Part shown: piece after piece, positions 32,508 through 44,373 of the stretch
Layout: the number at the start of each line of letters is the position of its first letter
Numbering within the stretch: the stretch's first letter is position 1
DNA from: Tanypteryx hageni
Taxonomy: Eukaryota; Arthropoda; Insecta; Odonata; Petaluridae
DNA: 64,000 nucleotides
Direction: 5' to 3'
Assembly (NCBI GenBank): GCA_028673005.1
Contig: CM054113.1
Location: 44,210,834 to 44,274,833, forward strand
The notes under the pieces: model-generated
Told to the model about the DNA's origin: nothing
What the model saw: only the letters and a program-made list of their open reading frames with translations
Databases searched by the model: none
Made by a program: the position numbers and the translations under genes

Positions 32508-34279
32508 CCCGCATTACCTTTAGTAATAAATGTTTGATTAGACCCAAAGTCGCAAAAGTAGACTTTTGGATGTAAAAGAATTAAAAATGCTCAATCTCCC
32601 CCCCCCTTCCATCCCACATTTAAGTGCATCTATGTATAATGTCATGCAAGATCGAGCCTTTATTTATGTCATCAGGTGTATTGCAAAAACTCGATATTTT
32701 TTATATAGCGAATATATAATCGCTTAAAATGTCGATACATAGTATGAAAATACAGCTAATTCACTAAGTTTATCTTTTTAAATGATCAAAGAAAGCGAAC
32801 GAGTTAAATGGTATTTGCCTCCTTTCCAGTTTTTCTTTTGAAAGTAGTTCTGAATAAAACTGTTGTAAAGCGCTTTATCTTTCGCCCGACACAGTGTCTG
32901 AATGAAATTGATTTTTTTGTAGTTCTGATCTCTTCGACTCTCTTCTAATAATCTATTTTACTCTTATTTTTTCGCTGTTATCTATTCGTTAGTGGTGATT
33001 ACAGCCATTATTCCCTATAGGCTTCGCGGTCGTGCAGCAGTCCACCGTTTGCCACGCTCATAATTCTTCGATCAGAAGCAGTAAACCTATTAATTATCTG
33101 TTTTTGTGAGCGTTATCGTCGTGGTAGTAACTTCCCTACTCTGAATTCAAAATGACATTTTTATAAGTGTAATAATTGACGATTCTCGATAATTTTTCCG
33201 CAAACTCATCGTTATTTTCATGGCGGAAAGTTGCCGAGCGGAAAGCGGCCGAAGTTTCGCAGTTCTTCGTTTAATATTTCTTACTGCATACCCCTCAACA
33301 TGTTTTACTTCTAAAAATTAACATGAAAAATCAACGTTCACCGCTGAGGATGTAAGCTTGGTTGCCAAAAAGCGCACCTGGTTTTTCTCTACCATCTACA
33401 TCTCTACATCCCTTTTCTGGAAGATTTTGGAGCACATTATCGGTAGCTCAGTAATGCGATTACTTGAAAATACGTCGAAATATTCGCTATAATCGAGAGA
33501 TACTACAGCTCATTTTTCATATACGCATCAAGACAGGCTTTGACTAGACTGTATGAATTAGTTTAGTGACACTCCCTACCAAACGTCATTTGCGATTTTT
33601 TGGATAACAAGATAAATGGCTATTGGAGTTATCTTAATTACCAGTTGATGACCTGGTTGATGTCAGTATTTTCGTATAATCTTTTTTTTTAGCTTCACGC
33701 GCAGGAATTCATTAGAACAATTAAGAATGTAGGACGATTCGCCTGGTCGATTGTGCTGCACTGTGCGACTCGGTTACTTTAATCTCCGAAACATATCCGG
33801 AGAATCAGGACAGGAAATGCCATAATAGCTGTCTCGTGCCTTAGCCGGTTTTACGTGACTTTTTTCATGTCACCGGTTTTCTGATCCCATCCTTTCGCTC
33901 CTTTGCATTCACCTCGTCGTCATCCCAACATGATATAATCTCTAAGTTTAAGCAATAACCGCTTGGTTCGACCTCCGGCTTTATCGACGAAATTATTGTG
34001 AGTGAAATGAATCCATCTCTTTTCGGGGGTGCGGTTTAAATTTTGGATTTTTTCAAGAAATCGTCACCCCAAAATCTTCGACGCCTTTAAAAAAAATAAA
34101 AAGCGAAAACATTTTTAGTTGCCGATTCGCGCACGAGAGAACGTATCGCGGGAGAATGGGTGGGTCCGTGGGATACATCAATAATTTGACTCCACGTGTA
34201 ACCCCCTTACCCTTAGTAACCGACCCGGCTCATCTGCTCTGGGTCTTTCCTTTTAAAGGCGCTGTAACCTGCGGCGCTA
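32508..34279. other. No gene recognised
   Basis: Moderately AT-rich sequence with more CpG after about 33000. A poly-C run lies at about 32598-32607. No exon or repeat boundary could be supported. Confidence 0.5.
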
Positions 34280-34881
34280 ATAATTCACGGCGTGCGTCTT
34301 GCTGTTGTCGTGAAGAGCAAAATATCCTTTATTTTTGTCTCTATCGTCTATTCGATTCAATTTCATTTATTGTTGTTTCGGTGCATTCTTCGCATTTGAG
34401 ACGTTTCCAACAATGGGTTTTTCAAAAAGTGGACGTCGCAAATGCTCGCGCCTCTTGCAGCCTCCGAATTGAGCCTCGCTGCTCAATATATACATATCTA
34501 TATACAGTATTTCCTCGATTCTAAAACGCACTTTATTCACTTTTTAATATCTCTGAAATCGGGGTTGCGTCTTACATTCGATTCAATCTGTAGTATAATT
34601 TTTTTCGAAAAGCTATTGCTTACAATCGATGGCGTCTTAGAATCGAGGAAATACGGTATATAGATATGTATATATTGAGCAGCGAGGCTCAATTCGGAGG
34701 CTGCAAGAGGCGCGAGCATTTGCGACGTCCACTTTTTGAAAAACCCATTGTTGGAAACGTCTCAAATGCGAAGAATGCACCGAAACAACAATAAATGAAA
34801 TTGAATCGAATAGACGATAGAGACAAAAATAAAGGATATTTTGCTCTTCACGACAACAGCAAGACGCACGCCGTGAATTAT
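34280..34881. repeat. 602-bp near-perfect palindrome centred on a MITE
   Basis: Arms 34280-34503 and 34658-34881 are inverted copies, apparently identical or nearly so: translations of both arms give the same 80-residue string apart from the first residue. The symmetry continues into a central pogo-like MITE (34505-34656) whose ends differ at 34506 and 34525. Only about 100 bp at the centre is not palindromic. CTA lies immediately outside both ends (34277-34279, 34882-34884), which may be a 3-bp target duplication or chance. Confidence 0.92.
34505..34656. mobile_element. pogo-like MITE at palindrome centre
   Basis: Ends CAGTATTTCCTCGATTCTAA and, inward from 34656, CCGTATTTCCTCGATTCTAA. Each is flanked by TA (34503-34504, 34657-34658). 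152 bp, no ORF. The loop contains GGGGTTGCGTCTTACATTCG, a second copy of the TTCTAA-ACGC type word. Confidence 0.75.
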
Positions 34882-36208
34882 CTACACACATACATATATG
34901 TACAAATTCCAATGTTAAGCAACATTTTCCTATCGTCAGGTCCTTATATTCCCTTAAAAAAATAAAATTCGGGTTGATGTTAGAAAATACGCAGGAAAAG
35001 GTATACAGTATTTCCAAATTAGAAAACTGATACGTAACTGGCGAAAAGCATCATTGGCTATATCCTATTTCGTTTAATACAGTTCCTTTTTTATATAGAG
35101 GAATCGTTTCATTGATTACGCTTTTGCTAGTGCTGCTATCATTTTGTCACTTTCGCTTCGGAGGTTTACATCGCTCTCGCTGCTACAGCTAGATATAAAC
35201 ATTCGCACATCTCCGGCAAAACCTTATGTCTTTTCGGAATGACAGATAAGTGACCTCCCGTATTCTCATTAATTGCGTTTGACAGGAATATTTAACGTAC
35301 GCTCGGAGCCGCGTCCCGCGCATTGAGGAAGACGATCATCGTCTCATTGCTCTATCGAGATGTGGCAATGAAGACGGGAGGAGCTCATTTTTCTTGTTTT
35401 GGTTCTCCAAGGTTGATCCCACTTCGTCCGCAACCGAATGGAGATTTTGGGAAAATTTGCACACCGGATGCGTAGGGACAAGCTTTTCCCGGTGCGAAAA
35501 TTATTCCGATCACAATTTGCTTTCCATATTATTCTCCGTTGCGGCGGGATTTAGATCATTCTTTTCTGTTTCTTTAGCGCGATTGGTGTCTTAAGGAAAG
35601 TAAAGGCCTTATTATGAATCGTTTGTAATTGTGATTCGGAAAATCATCTTAAATTATGAAACTCATTCTCAAGTGCATAAGAAACTTTCTCGGCAGAGCC
35701 GTAGCGGTCACTCGCCGTGCTTGGAAAAACTGCTCTCATTTCCAGACGAGTTTTTAACAGCCCGGCATTGGAGCGTTATTTTTTTGTTTTGGACCTTCGC
35801 ACGAACCTTGGTTGCGCAAACGACTTATGGTATAGAGTCGTATGGAGAGCATTTTTAACTTCGGGAATGTTTTATTTAATCTGAAGAAACGGGTGATGAT
35901 GCAACAATGCATTCATTCAGAATGGAACGATATCCTTCGTGGAAATGATTTTGTTTACATTTATCCATAATTTATCTATAGTAGCTCATTAAAAACACCT
36001 AAAGTTTGGGAATAGAAAATCGCGGCACTTTGAAGGTGCTGGTGATTTTCAATGACCGTAAATATTTTTCAAACTAAATGAAAATAATAGAGATGTATTT
36101 AGCCATATTTTTTCGTGAGCCTTTCGTTAAATCTTTTAAGTAAATTTCCGTGTATTGTTTCACGGCGCATCCTCTGGTTATTTTATCTCGCTCATTGTTA
36201 CATGTTGC
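34882..36208. other. No gene recognised
   Basis: Mixed AT-rich and CpG-containing DNA. CTCCCGTATTCTCATTAAT at about 35256 recalls the piggyBac-like left end at 11735 but has no partner. ORFs here lack recognisable motifs. Confidence 0.45.
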
Positions 36209-36466
36209 CAGAGGAATAACTGAGAGATATGGCGCCTATGGCAAAATTTTATGGAAACACCTTGTGTAGGTAGAATATGATTTTTGCTACATTTTTATAA
36301 AGAATATTAGCGTTTTTATTAACAGTAACTGTAATATTTGAGTATTAAATTAATACTTATTTATGGGAAAATAAACTTTTGGTATTTTTTGCGGGAACCT
36401 TTGGCACATTTTACAAGCGGCGCCTATGGCAAATGCCACATTCGCCGTACCCTTGTTACGGCACTG
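36209..36466. mobile_element. hAT-type MITE
   Basis: The left end CAGAGGAATAACTGAGAGAT continues ATGGCGCCTATGGCAAA. The right end read inward CAGTGCCGTAACAAGGGTAC continues through GGCATTTGCCATAGGCGCC. GGCGCCTATGGCAAA also occurs as a direct repeat at 36231 and 36418. Flanking octamers do not match. Confidence 0.5.
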
Positions 36467-39389
36467 GCTTCTTTATAGAATCAATGATCGATGACTTACC
36501 GCCGAGGACCACTATCTTTTCGCTGAAATGCGCATCTGCTTTGCTCAACCGTTTTATGACTGTAGGAGTTACTTCGGTTACCTGTTGGATACAAGCCACA
36601 AGGTGAGCTCGACAGTTCATTCTTTCATTTATTATGTATAAATTGTCGGCCAAAATGGTTCCCAAATCAATCAGCGGATGCAGAGGTCGCTGCAGTCCCG
36701 TGAATTTGTTTCGCGTGATTGAAAATATCTCAAGCATGACACAACATTTATCTCGAATTCCAAACATTACAAAGTCTCACCCACCTCGCCTAAGAAAACT
36801 ATCCTCGCGCCCTCCTCTAGATCATGTTCAATCACAGTTCATAAAAAATACTCGCTAGACATACAATTGGAATTAATATAACTATCGTAAGAAAAAATGG
36901 ACGCAAATGGTACGTCCTAGCCACTTGAGGGCTAGAATTTGACGGCTGCATTGTAGGTTTCAAGATTAGGATTGTTAAACTGACAGTAATATAGTATGTT
37001 AAATCTTTTGCGCCACCCTGCCCCACAATTTGGAAAGCACTGCATTAACGCATAACTCATATTATCTCAGTTTAGAAACCGACACTTTGTTTGCGTAGGA
37101 TTAGTTTCAGAGGAACAGTGTCCTTTAGTATTGAATCTCGTTTTAGGTCACGGCTATATTTTGCCATTCTTGGCCGAACAGACGAACTGATAATTTGCAT
37201 GCAATCTCATATTCAAATTAGCTTTTATATTTGTGGCTTTAAGCCGTACCACGCTTAAGGGAGTATTGCTTATAGTTATCTTGTAAAATTATCCCGAAAT
37301 TAAATTTGTTTTTCTTAAATATGTATTTTGCAATTTATCAGTGTAGTTGGATTCGAGGCAAACAAAATCGCGTTATTCTTAAAGGGTCTTCACTTTCATT
37401 CAAAATGGAATAATTATGAAGCATTCATTTTAAGCCATTTTGAAGTTAAACAGAGACAGAAACTAATAGTACTGCATATATTTTTCCGTATATAGCGATA
37501 AGGTATTATTTTAGAACTCGCTTTCTCGGGCAGTATTTGGAACGGTTGGAAAAATTACATTCCCGATGATGAAAACGAATATTAGAGTGAACGTCTTACT
37601 TATATCCTTTTATTTTTGTCTTTTTTATTTCATTGGACGTTATCGCGGTTAAATTTGATTATTGTTATTAATCATATCATGAGAGATCAGTTGCAGTCGC
37701 GAGAAAATGTACGGTTGCATTCTGTGAAATTCAATTTTTTTTCAGACGAAGATGAGGCGAAGTAGTATAGCTATCGTTAACTCGATCTTAAACCATCTAG
37801 TCTACTTTAATAAAACGGCTTGGTGACTCTGAAACAAATGTGAGGTAAGTCGTATAAGTTCTTCTTCGTTTCCTTGTACCTTCTTCGGACTCTTGTATCC
37901 TGTGCTTGAATGACGTTCTCACGGTCACCGACCGAAGCAAATAGCCCATCTTGTTTCCGCATCCGTGATCAAGATCTCTCGGAGCGATTTTTTCGCTTAA
38001 CTTAAAAGAGACGCAGCACTGGCGAGATTAAGAGGTGCTGAAGTTTCCACGCATTTTTAAGTATGAAGCAGAAAAAACTCCGCGAGTCGTCGACTCCAAC
38101 ATATCGCTGAGAATATCATAAATGTAATTTTTCTAACCGTTCCAAACAGCGACTGAAAAAATGAGCTCTAAAATTAATGCGGTTGTCCCATGTGCCATGA
38201 GAGGGTTGCATTCGTGGAAAATACCGCGTTGAGCAACTTTTATAGCTTCTGAAAGAAATCACGGCGACCGCATTGGCTGCGTAAAATGCGGCGCCCGCCC
38301 AATATTAGGACCTCATTGTTAAATTTTATACGTGCCGAGTTTACTGTACCTTATCGGTCAGTGGCTAAATTGTTCCTATCTTTTTATCGAACTTCATTAC
38401 TGCTGGTAGCGAATGCGTCGAAATTATAACTGCTAAATTACTATATTTCCTTTTCGAATGAAAGTGAAGAAACTCGATTTTTTTCGTCGAGCCGCAGGGC
38501 CCGTTAATATTTTTTAGCGGAAGTCACTCAAGCTGGAAACATGTCTTGTTAACCCGGGAAGCAGTCTCCGTATAATAAATGCAAAGGGATTATATCTCTC
38601 GAGAAAAGCCACTCCGAGGTTCAATAAACGCGAACTGGGTTTCGTCGCTGCGTCATCTTTTGTGGTAAAATCTTCTCGAGTCATTTTTTCCCGTCTTCCT
38701 CTCCCGAGACGAATCCGTATATTTACTTCTGAAGCCGTTATTCGCACTTTTGTTTTGGAAGCCGTCTCGTCCGAGGGTGTTCTGTCGGTTACCGCATAAA
38801 TATCTGTCTTCGTTTTCTGCTGGCGAGTTGCACTTCCTTCCGTCTCGTTTCCTTTCGCGAGTGATTCGTCGAAATCGCGCGCAATGCTCCTCCGAAGAGT
38901 TCTTTTTCGCCTTCGCTCCGTATTCCGTTACGTTTGCGTTTTCTTCCCGCTTCCGGACGTCTTGACTCCGCTCTCTTTGTGCCTGGGTTATAGCGGTCTT
39001 CGTAGCAAAGCTCATCGGCAGAGTTTGACCTTCACCTGTTTCGGACTGGAATGGCGAGAGGCATCGGCAGTCGCAAAAACCTCTCTTCTCTTTTCACTAT
39101 CTTTCCCTCTACCGCTATTCCCGGCGACAGAAAGGGGCTTATGACCCCATCCACGCGATGGAACTAGTTTTTTTTAAATGCGCGATAAGGATTTTCGTTT
39201 TGTTTTGTCATTATCGAGTCCTTGTGGGTTGACAAATAAGAGCTTTCGGAGAAAGTTGTGAGTGAAATACTCGTCGGTGTATTTCCCGATATTTGTGGCC
39301 GCGGTTTCTCAATGAGAATATTTTCATAATTAACCACATGTTCCCCTGCATTCTAGCAACCTTTCAGCGGTTCTATTCGGGAACTATGT
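36467..39389. other. CpG-richer stretch, no gene recognised
   Basis: 36467-36860 is open on the minus strand for 103 codons and on the plus strand has a CCACAAG/GTGAGC donor-like site at 36601. I recognise neither product. 37850-39330 is noticeably richer in CpG, with overlapping ORFs on both strands (for example 38653-39015 minus, 120 codons, very basic). Both the base composition and the double-strand openness suggest chance frames, a 5' regulatory region or a non-coding exon rather than a known protein. Confidence 0.35.
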
Positions 39390-39614
39390 TAACCTTTAAA
39401 TACTGAGGTGCGGTCTGTGAGACACTACCTAATCTGTGTCATATTATCCCGATAGTTTAAACTTGACAAAGAAATAAAGTGAATATTATTGTTTTTTACT
39501 ATATCTTAACCCTCATGTCATTCTTAAACACGGAAAATTACATTGGCGATATAGCTTGTGAATAATTGACAATGAAAAATAAAAGCGGTCTGTGACACCG
39601 CACTTCAGTTCTAA
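39390..39614. mobile_element. piggyBac-type MITE (second copy)
   Basis: TTAA at 39390-39393 is followed by CCTTTAAATACTGAGGTGCG and GTCTGTGAGACA. The inverse ACTGAAGTGCGGTGTCACAG lies at the right end (about 39593-39612). The right TTAA has decayed (TTAG on the minus strand). The CCTTTAAA start resembles the element at 21313. Confidence 0.55.
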
Positions 39615-41660
39615 TGCGATCATAATTTCACCTCGCTAGTTAAAGTGAACTCCATAAACTTATTTGATAGCAGCCGTCGAGTAGAATGCTTACATATCTC
39701 ACAATAATTCAGCGATAAAACGTTGTCTGGAAATAATGTCATTTGTTCTTTAATCGTTTGATTTCGTAAGATAATTTGAAATCAATATCTAGCTCTTTTA
39801 TTATCCTACCTTTGAGAGCCATGTAATCGTTGGAAATTAAGACCGTGCAATTAGCTTTAAATGAAATTAATTAAACTCTAATAATCGATAGGTTTACCTT
39901 ATAGCAATCTTTCATAGCCCTGAGGCAAGTTAATTGTTCTCTAGTCATTATATACATAATATCCTTATTCTGTATGTTGGTCCGCCGGAACGGTCTATAG
40001 AAATCCCCCTAAGGGAACACTTAAAAATACCTTTTTTCACTTGCACGCTTTTTTTCATTTGCAAAATTAAATTAGAAGTAATTGACCTATGATCTTCTGA
40101 CCTGGACCATTTTAAAGAAAAATAAACATAGATTCCTATTCTTATCGTCGACTTTTGCCTTCGGTTCGAAATGACTCAAGTTATACGTTAATTCACATTT
40201 ATTGGAAAATTTTAAGATTTTTAAAGATATGTTGTCTTGCCGACCGTGTTAAACCGTGTTAAACCTCGAGATTGTATAATCGTCCTTATACTATACGCGT
40301 AAGGATAGTGTGCTTTGAATGCTTTAGTACGAGAGAGAGAAGGCGCCCGAATTATTTATAATTAAAATAGTGTTTTTCATTAATTTCTTTTCAGTTAACT
40401 TCTCATTGAAATTTTTGGTAATTAACTATTTTATGGTTATTTTAATAGTTTTTTGAAGTGCATCTTATAATAAACCGAAGTTATAAATTCCCATCGCATA
40501 TATGAATCACGCAAAAAGCCATTCCTTCACATGCAGACCTTTTTCGTTTACATTTTAAAATATTTCAAGGATGAGGTATTTAACTTAGTTATGCGAAGAG
40601 AAAATTTTTAATCTCATTCGTAAATCTCCAAAAATTACGTACTAATACGATTTTTCACGTTTTCAAGCATTTTGTTTATATTGGACAACTGTTGTTCCAA
40701 TTGTTGAATTCTATTCTTGGTCTTATAATAAATGCACCAATTTGGTGCTTTACACGGGTCAGACTTTTACACATAGGTATAACTTATTTACTGACTCTAT
40801 TAAGTAATTAGAGGTAGGAAGGAAAAGAAAATGGGAATGAGCAGAAATTGAGAAAGAGGACGTATTAGTAAGGGTGAACTCCTTAAGCCAAAAATACGAG
40901 GGGATTGAGCTACCACATAACAAAGAGGACGTATAGGATTAAAAGGAGCTGCAGTAGAAAAATAACAATAATAAATTATATTTTATTATAAAAACTGTTA
41001 TACTATTGAATCATGCGCCATTGCCAAATGGTGGGAATTCATAAAACTAAATATAGGTCACGTAATTTTTAATGGATTTCTTTAACTGATAATACAGCAA
41101 ATATTTCGAACTGAATTTCAAATAGGGGTGAAAAAAAAATATTTTATGACTTTTTTAATTTCTTTAACTAAAGTGATTTTTCTGGAAAATTTTCAAAACT
41201 AACATAGTTAAAAGAAAAGTGCGATCTTAAAATATAGTTAAACTCATTGCAGTTCATGTAAGTATTTAGTTAGTAATAGTAAGTAAGTTATTACACGTTT
41301 TTCCTTTGATGGTAAATTGACAGTTCGTTCACATTTAACATGTTTTTTACGACTTAATAAGAGTAAAACAATTCATTTATTAAGTACAATTCAATACGTT
41401 TTATATAACTTATAATTTGCTCAAATATTTCAAGTAAATTTCAGCTACTTCTTTATGCATTATATCTTATTATTTCGATTTTCCTCTTATTTTCAGCAAA
41501 TATTTGGATAATCATTTGGCCTCTCTACTAATAATTACTTAAACAGTATAATTCAAACAAAGATAACTTTCAAAAACACTGATTTGATTGTGCGTGAAAG
41601 CCAAACCAGATCCTAGCATATCTTACTGATTTTTCATATCGAAATCATTAATATTTGGAA
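39615..41660. other. No gene recognised
   Basis: AT-rich DNA with short ORFs only. GTGTTAAACC is tandemly repeated at about 40246-40264. Nothing else stands out. Confidence 0.5.
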
Positions 41661-41705
41661 AAGTTTTATGATAATCCCGTCATATTTGACGGCCAATTAC
41701 GCTAG
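41661..41705 (+). mobile_element. Helitron-type 3' terminus (plus)
   Basis: Hairpin CCGTCATATTTGACGG (41677-41692), 9 bases, CTAG (41702-41705), then T. The body would extend left, but its 5' end was not found. Confidence 0.55.
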
Positions 41706-41990
41706 TATAGTCATGTTTCTTGCCACTTCATATTGTTCGACTTTCGCGTGCACTAATATCGCCGTTGCATACTAATAGCCGAGGTTTCCTTATTCGTCTT
41801 CTGCATTCACGTAATTGACACGAAAATCGACTTAGCCATTCATGAGGCGCCAATGTTTCTTTAATACCCTAATGCTGAAAGATTTATTGTGATATATATA
41901 AGAATAAATTGAAGATAAATCGTTTATTATTTGCTTGCTCGATCTTTATTTCGCAATTTAGGCATTTCTTAATGAATATATCTTTATTAC

Positions 41991-42206
41991 CAGAGCCGGG
42001 ACAATTTGCTAGGCTTGAAAATTACGCCTCTCTCCAAATTAAAATATACTGTACACAATTTTATCTCTCAAAACTAATTTATTATAATGTAGAGGTAAAA
42101 TAAAATATATTTTATAATATAAAATGTTACACTTAAAAGTTCAAATTGTCATTTATCACCCCTGCGCCTTAGGCGGGTGCCTCGCTCGCCTAGCTCGTCC
42201 CGACTC
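41991..42206. mobile_element. hAT-type MITE
   Basis: The left end CAGAGCCGGGACAATTTGCT continues AGGC. The right end read inward is GAGTCGGGACGAGCTAGGC. Flanking TTTATTAC and TTTATGAC match at 7 of 8 positions. A GCGCCTTAGGCGGGTGCCTC hairpin lies near the right end. Confidence 0.6.
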
Positions 42207-42568
42207 TTTATGACATGTCTCTCTCGACTTTCTTTCCGACAGTGATTCGCTTCCTAGAGCACGCAAGCGAAAAAAATGTTTTCTTCAGTGAATTCGGCGT
42301 ATTACTAAGGAAAGTATTGTTGCCATAGTCGCCAGTCATATTCGTCCAGAATAAAGAGATGACTCGGGAAAAATGTCGCGGGCAATTATCCTATTCAGAA
42401 CCCACGCGACTCCGAAGCACAAGTTTTGGCAGACGTTGGAAATATTTGCTCTCCCCTCGCCTAAAGGAAGCAGAAGATCCTTTTATGAATGTGTATTCAG
42501 AAATTCCATTTCCGAGTTGAAGCATATGGTTTAGAATAAACATTAATCCTCGCTTAATATGTTTAAAA

Positions 42569-42598
42569 CTAGCACAGTTGCCCGTAAAATATGACAGG
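42569..42598 (-). mobile_element. Helitron-type 3' terminus (minus)
   Basis: On the minus strand: imperfect hairpin CCTGTCATATTTTACGGG, 8 bases, CTAG (42572-42569), T. It faces the plus-strand terminus at 41705. Confidence 0.5.
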
Positions 42599-42659
42599 TA
42601 TACGTGAATTAAGTATTAATAAAATTGAAATGAAATAATTAATGAAGCCAAGTTTTCTA

Positions 42660-42858
42660 TGCACTAAAAAGTAAACTATAAATAAAAAATTCACATAATT
42701 TAATCTTTCAGATTGAAACGATAGTTTTGGGCGTATAAAAGTTGTGACAAAGAAATATCAATTAAACATTATGCTATACAACTTTTATATGCCCAGAACT
42801 ATTTTTACTTTTTGGAACACTCAATCGTGTGACATTTTTTACTTTTTAGTGCGTACAA
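42660..42858. mobile_element. Fold-back MITE
   Basis: The outer arms GCACTAAAAAGTAAA pair in inverse (about 42669 and 42853), and the inner arms TAGTT(T/C)TGGGC(G/A)TATAAAAGTTGT pair in inverse (about 42723 and 42800). TA lies near both ends. About 199 bp, no ORF. Confidence 0.65.
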
Positions 42859-44120
42859 AATGTTTCGTTAAAATAAATGTATATAAATTTTGTTTCCATT
42901 TTTAGTCAAAGATTAAAAACAGGTTTCGCAGAAAATGTCTTCAAAGACCGTAAAAAATTCAGCAATTTTAATCTCTATGACTTCAATAACACAATATCAA
43001 TGAATAAATTACTATTAGTTTATTTTCGTCAATTTCTGAAGGTTCGATCGAAAAATAATGAAATGTTTTTCAGTAATAAGCGGTTTTCTTATTCTCCCAT
43101 TTCACTCCATATATTGCTCCGGGACAGACTGACCAAAGTCAAATTTTATATAGCAGGATGACCGAGAAATCTTTCAGCTTCTTTTCTTGAGCGGACAACA
43201 CTGAGAACGTAGCCATAACCGGAGAAGGAGGGCGATACGGAAAGACGCGCAACTCATCAGTTTTATCGATTTTAAATAGTAAGCTCTTTCGTAAGCCAAA
43301 AACATACAGGATACGATTTTCATTTTCGGTCGTAATCCTTCTTTCAGTTCTTGCCTCTTGGAAGAAATGGTTCGTTTTCTCTTTCGCGCGAGATCGTGAA
43401 TACACGAGAAATATTATAACAGCTTTATATTGTTTCGAAAGGGGACCAAATGTATAATTTCGAAATGCATTTCTTTTTAGCTAAATTGAACTTAGATCTT
43501 TTAATTTAAACGCAAGATCGGTCGCGAAAATTTTAAAAAATTTTAATAGCCAAACAATCGTCTCTCTTAAAAATTCGATGATTAAACGTTTTTTAAGACA
43601 CCCTTATCTCTTTAATCGCCCAATGATCGTCTTGTTCACACATTTTCTTCCATTTATTCAAAGTAGAGACACAAATGAAAGAGCCGCATTAAAAAGGGTG
43701 TCACTTGCTTGAGACTCCTACTTTTAATGTTCTACTAGATGAATAAGCCCGTTTAAAAAGTGCTTTGTAATCAAACAATATTAAAAACAAATTAGACCAT
43801 TTTATTATAAAGTTTGAGTGCATATGGCAAACCTACCAAATGTGGCTGAAGAAACGGCTGAGATATTGAGCGTTACGGACAGAATGACGAAGAGAATAAG
43901 GGTTTTATTATTAACTGATAGCAGGGATTCCCAACGGGTATTGCAAGTACCAAGTATTTATTGTATTGTCATTTTATTTCTAAATATATTAAAACGCATT
44001 AGTAATAACTTAGTCGTTGATTCGTTTTCATTTATGATTACTTCTTATTCTTAACAAGTAGTTTTGGAAAGAACTAATCCGCCGACTTTCCTTTCAATGC
44101 AATTTTAATACATCACAATT
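42859..44120. other. No gene recognised
   Basis: AT-rich with short unremarkable ORFs on both strands. Confidence 0.5.
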
Positions 44121-44373
44121 AGGGGTGTACACAGGTTTTCCGTGGTACAGAAGTGCTTTTCGTCAAATTCGCCGTAGTATAATCGTATACATACATACTA
44201 ATGTATTTTCTTTGAAATCAGAAAATTATTTTTCTTCATATTGTGATAGCCCTGCTTTTTTGTTCCATTCTGAACATATTCATCTACATCTACATCTACA
44301 TTATACCCTGCAAGTCACCTTTTCGGTGGATGGCAGGGGGTGCAGTGCACCAAGGGTCCATAGTTTTCCTACG

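Noticed and set aside
36456..36767. 103-codon minus-strand protein beside the hAT MITE
   Set aside because: No recognisable domain, begins inside the MITE end, and the opposite strand is open too.
38514..39144. Basic Arg/Asn-rich proteins on both strands
   Set aside because: Mutually overlapping frames in a CpG-rich block; composition follows base content rather than a protein family.
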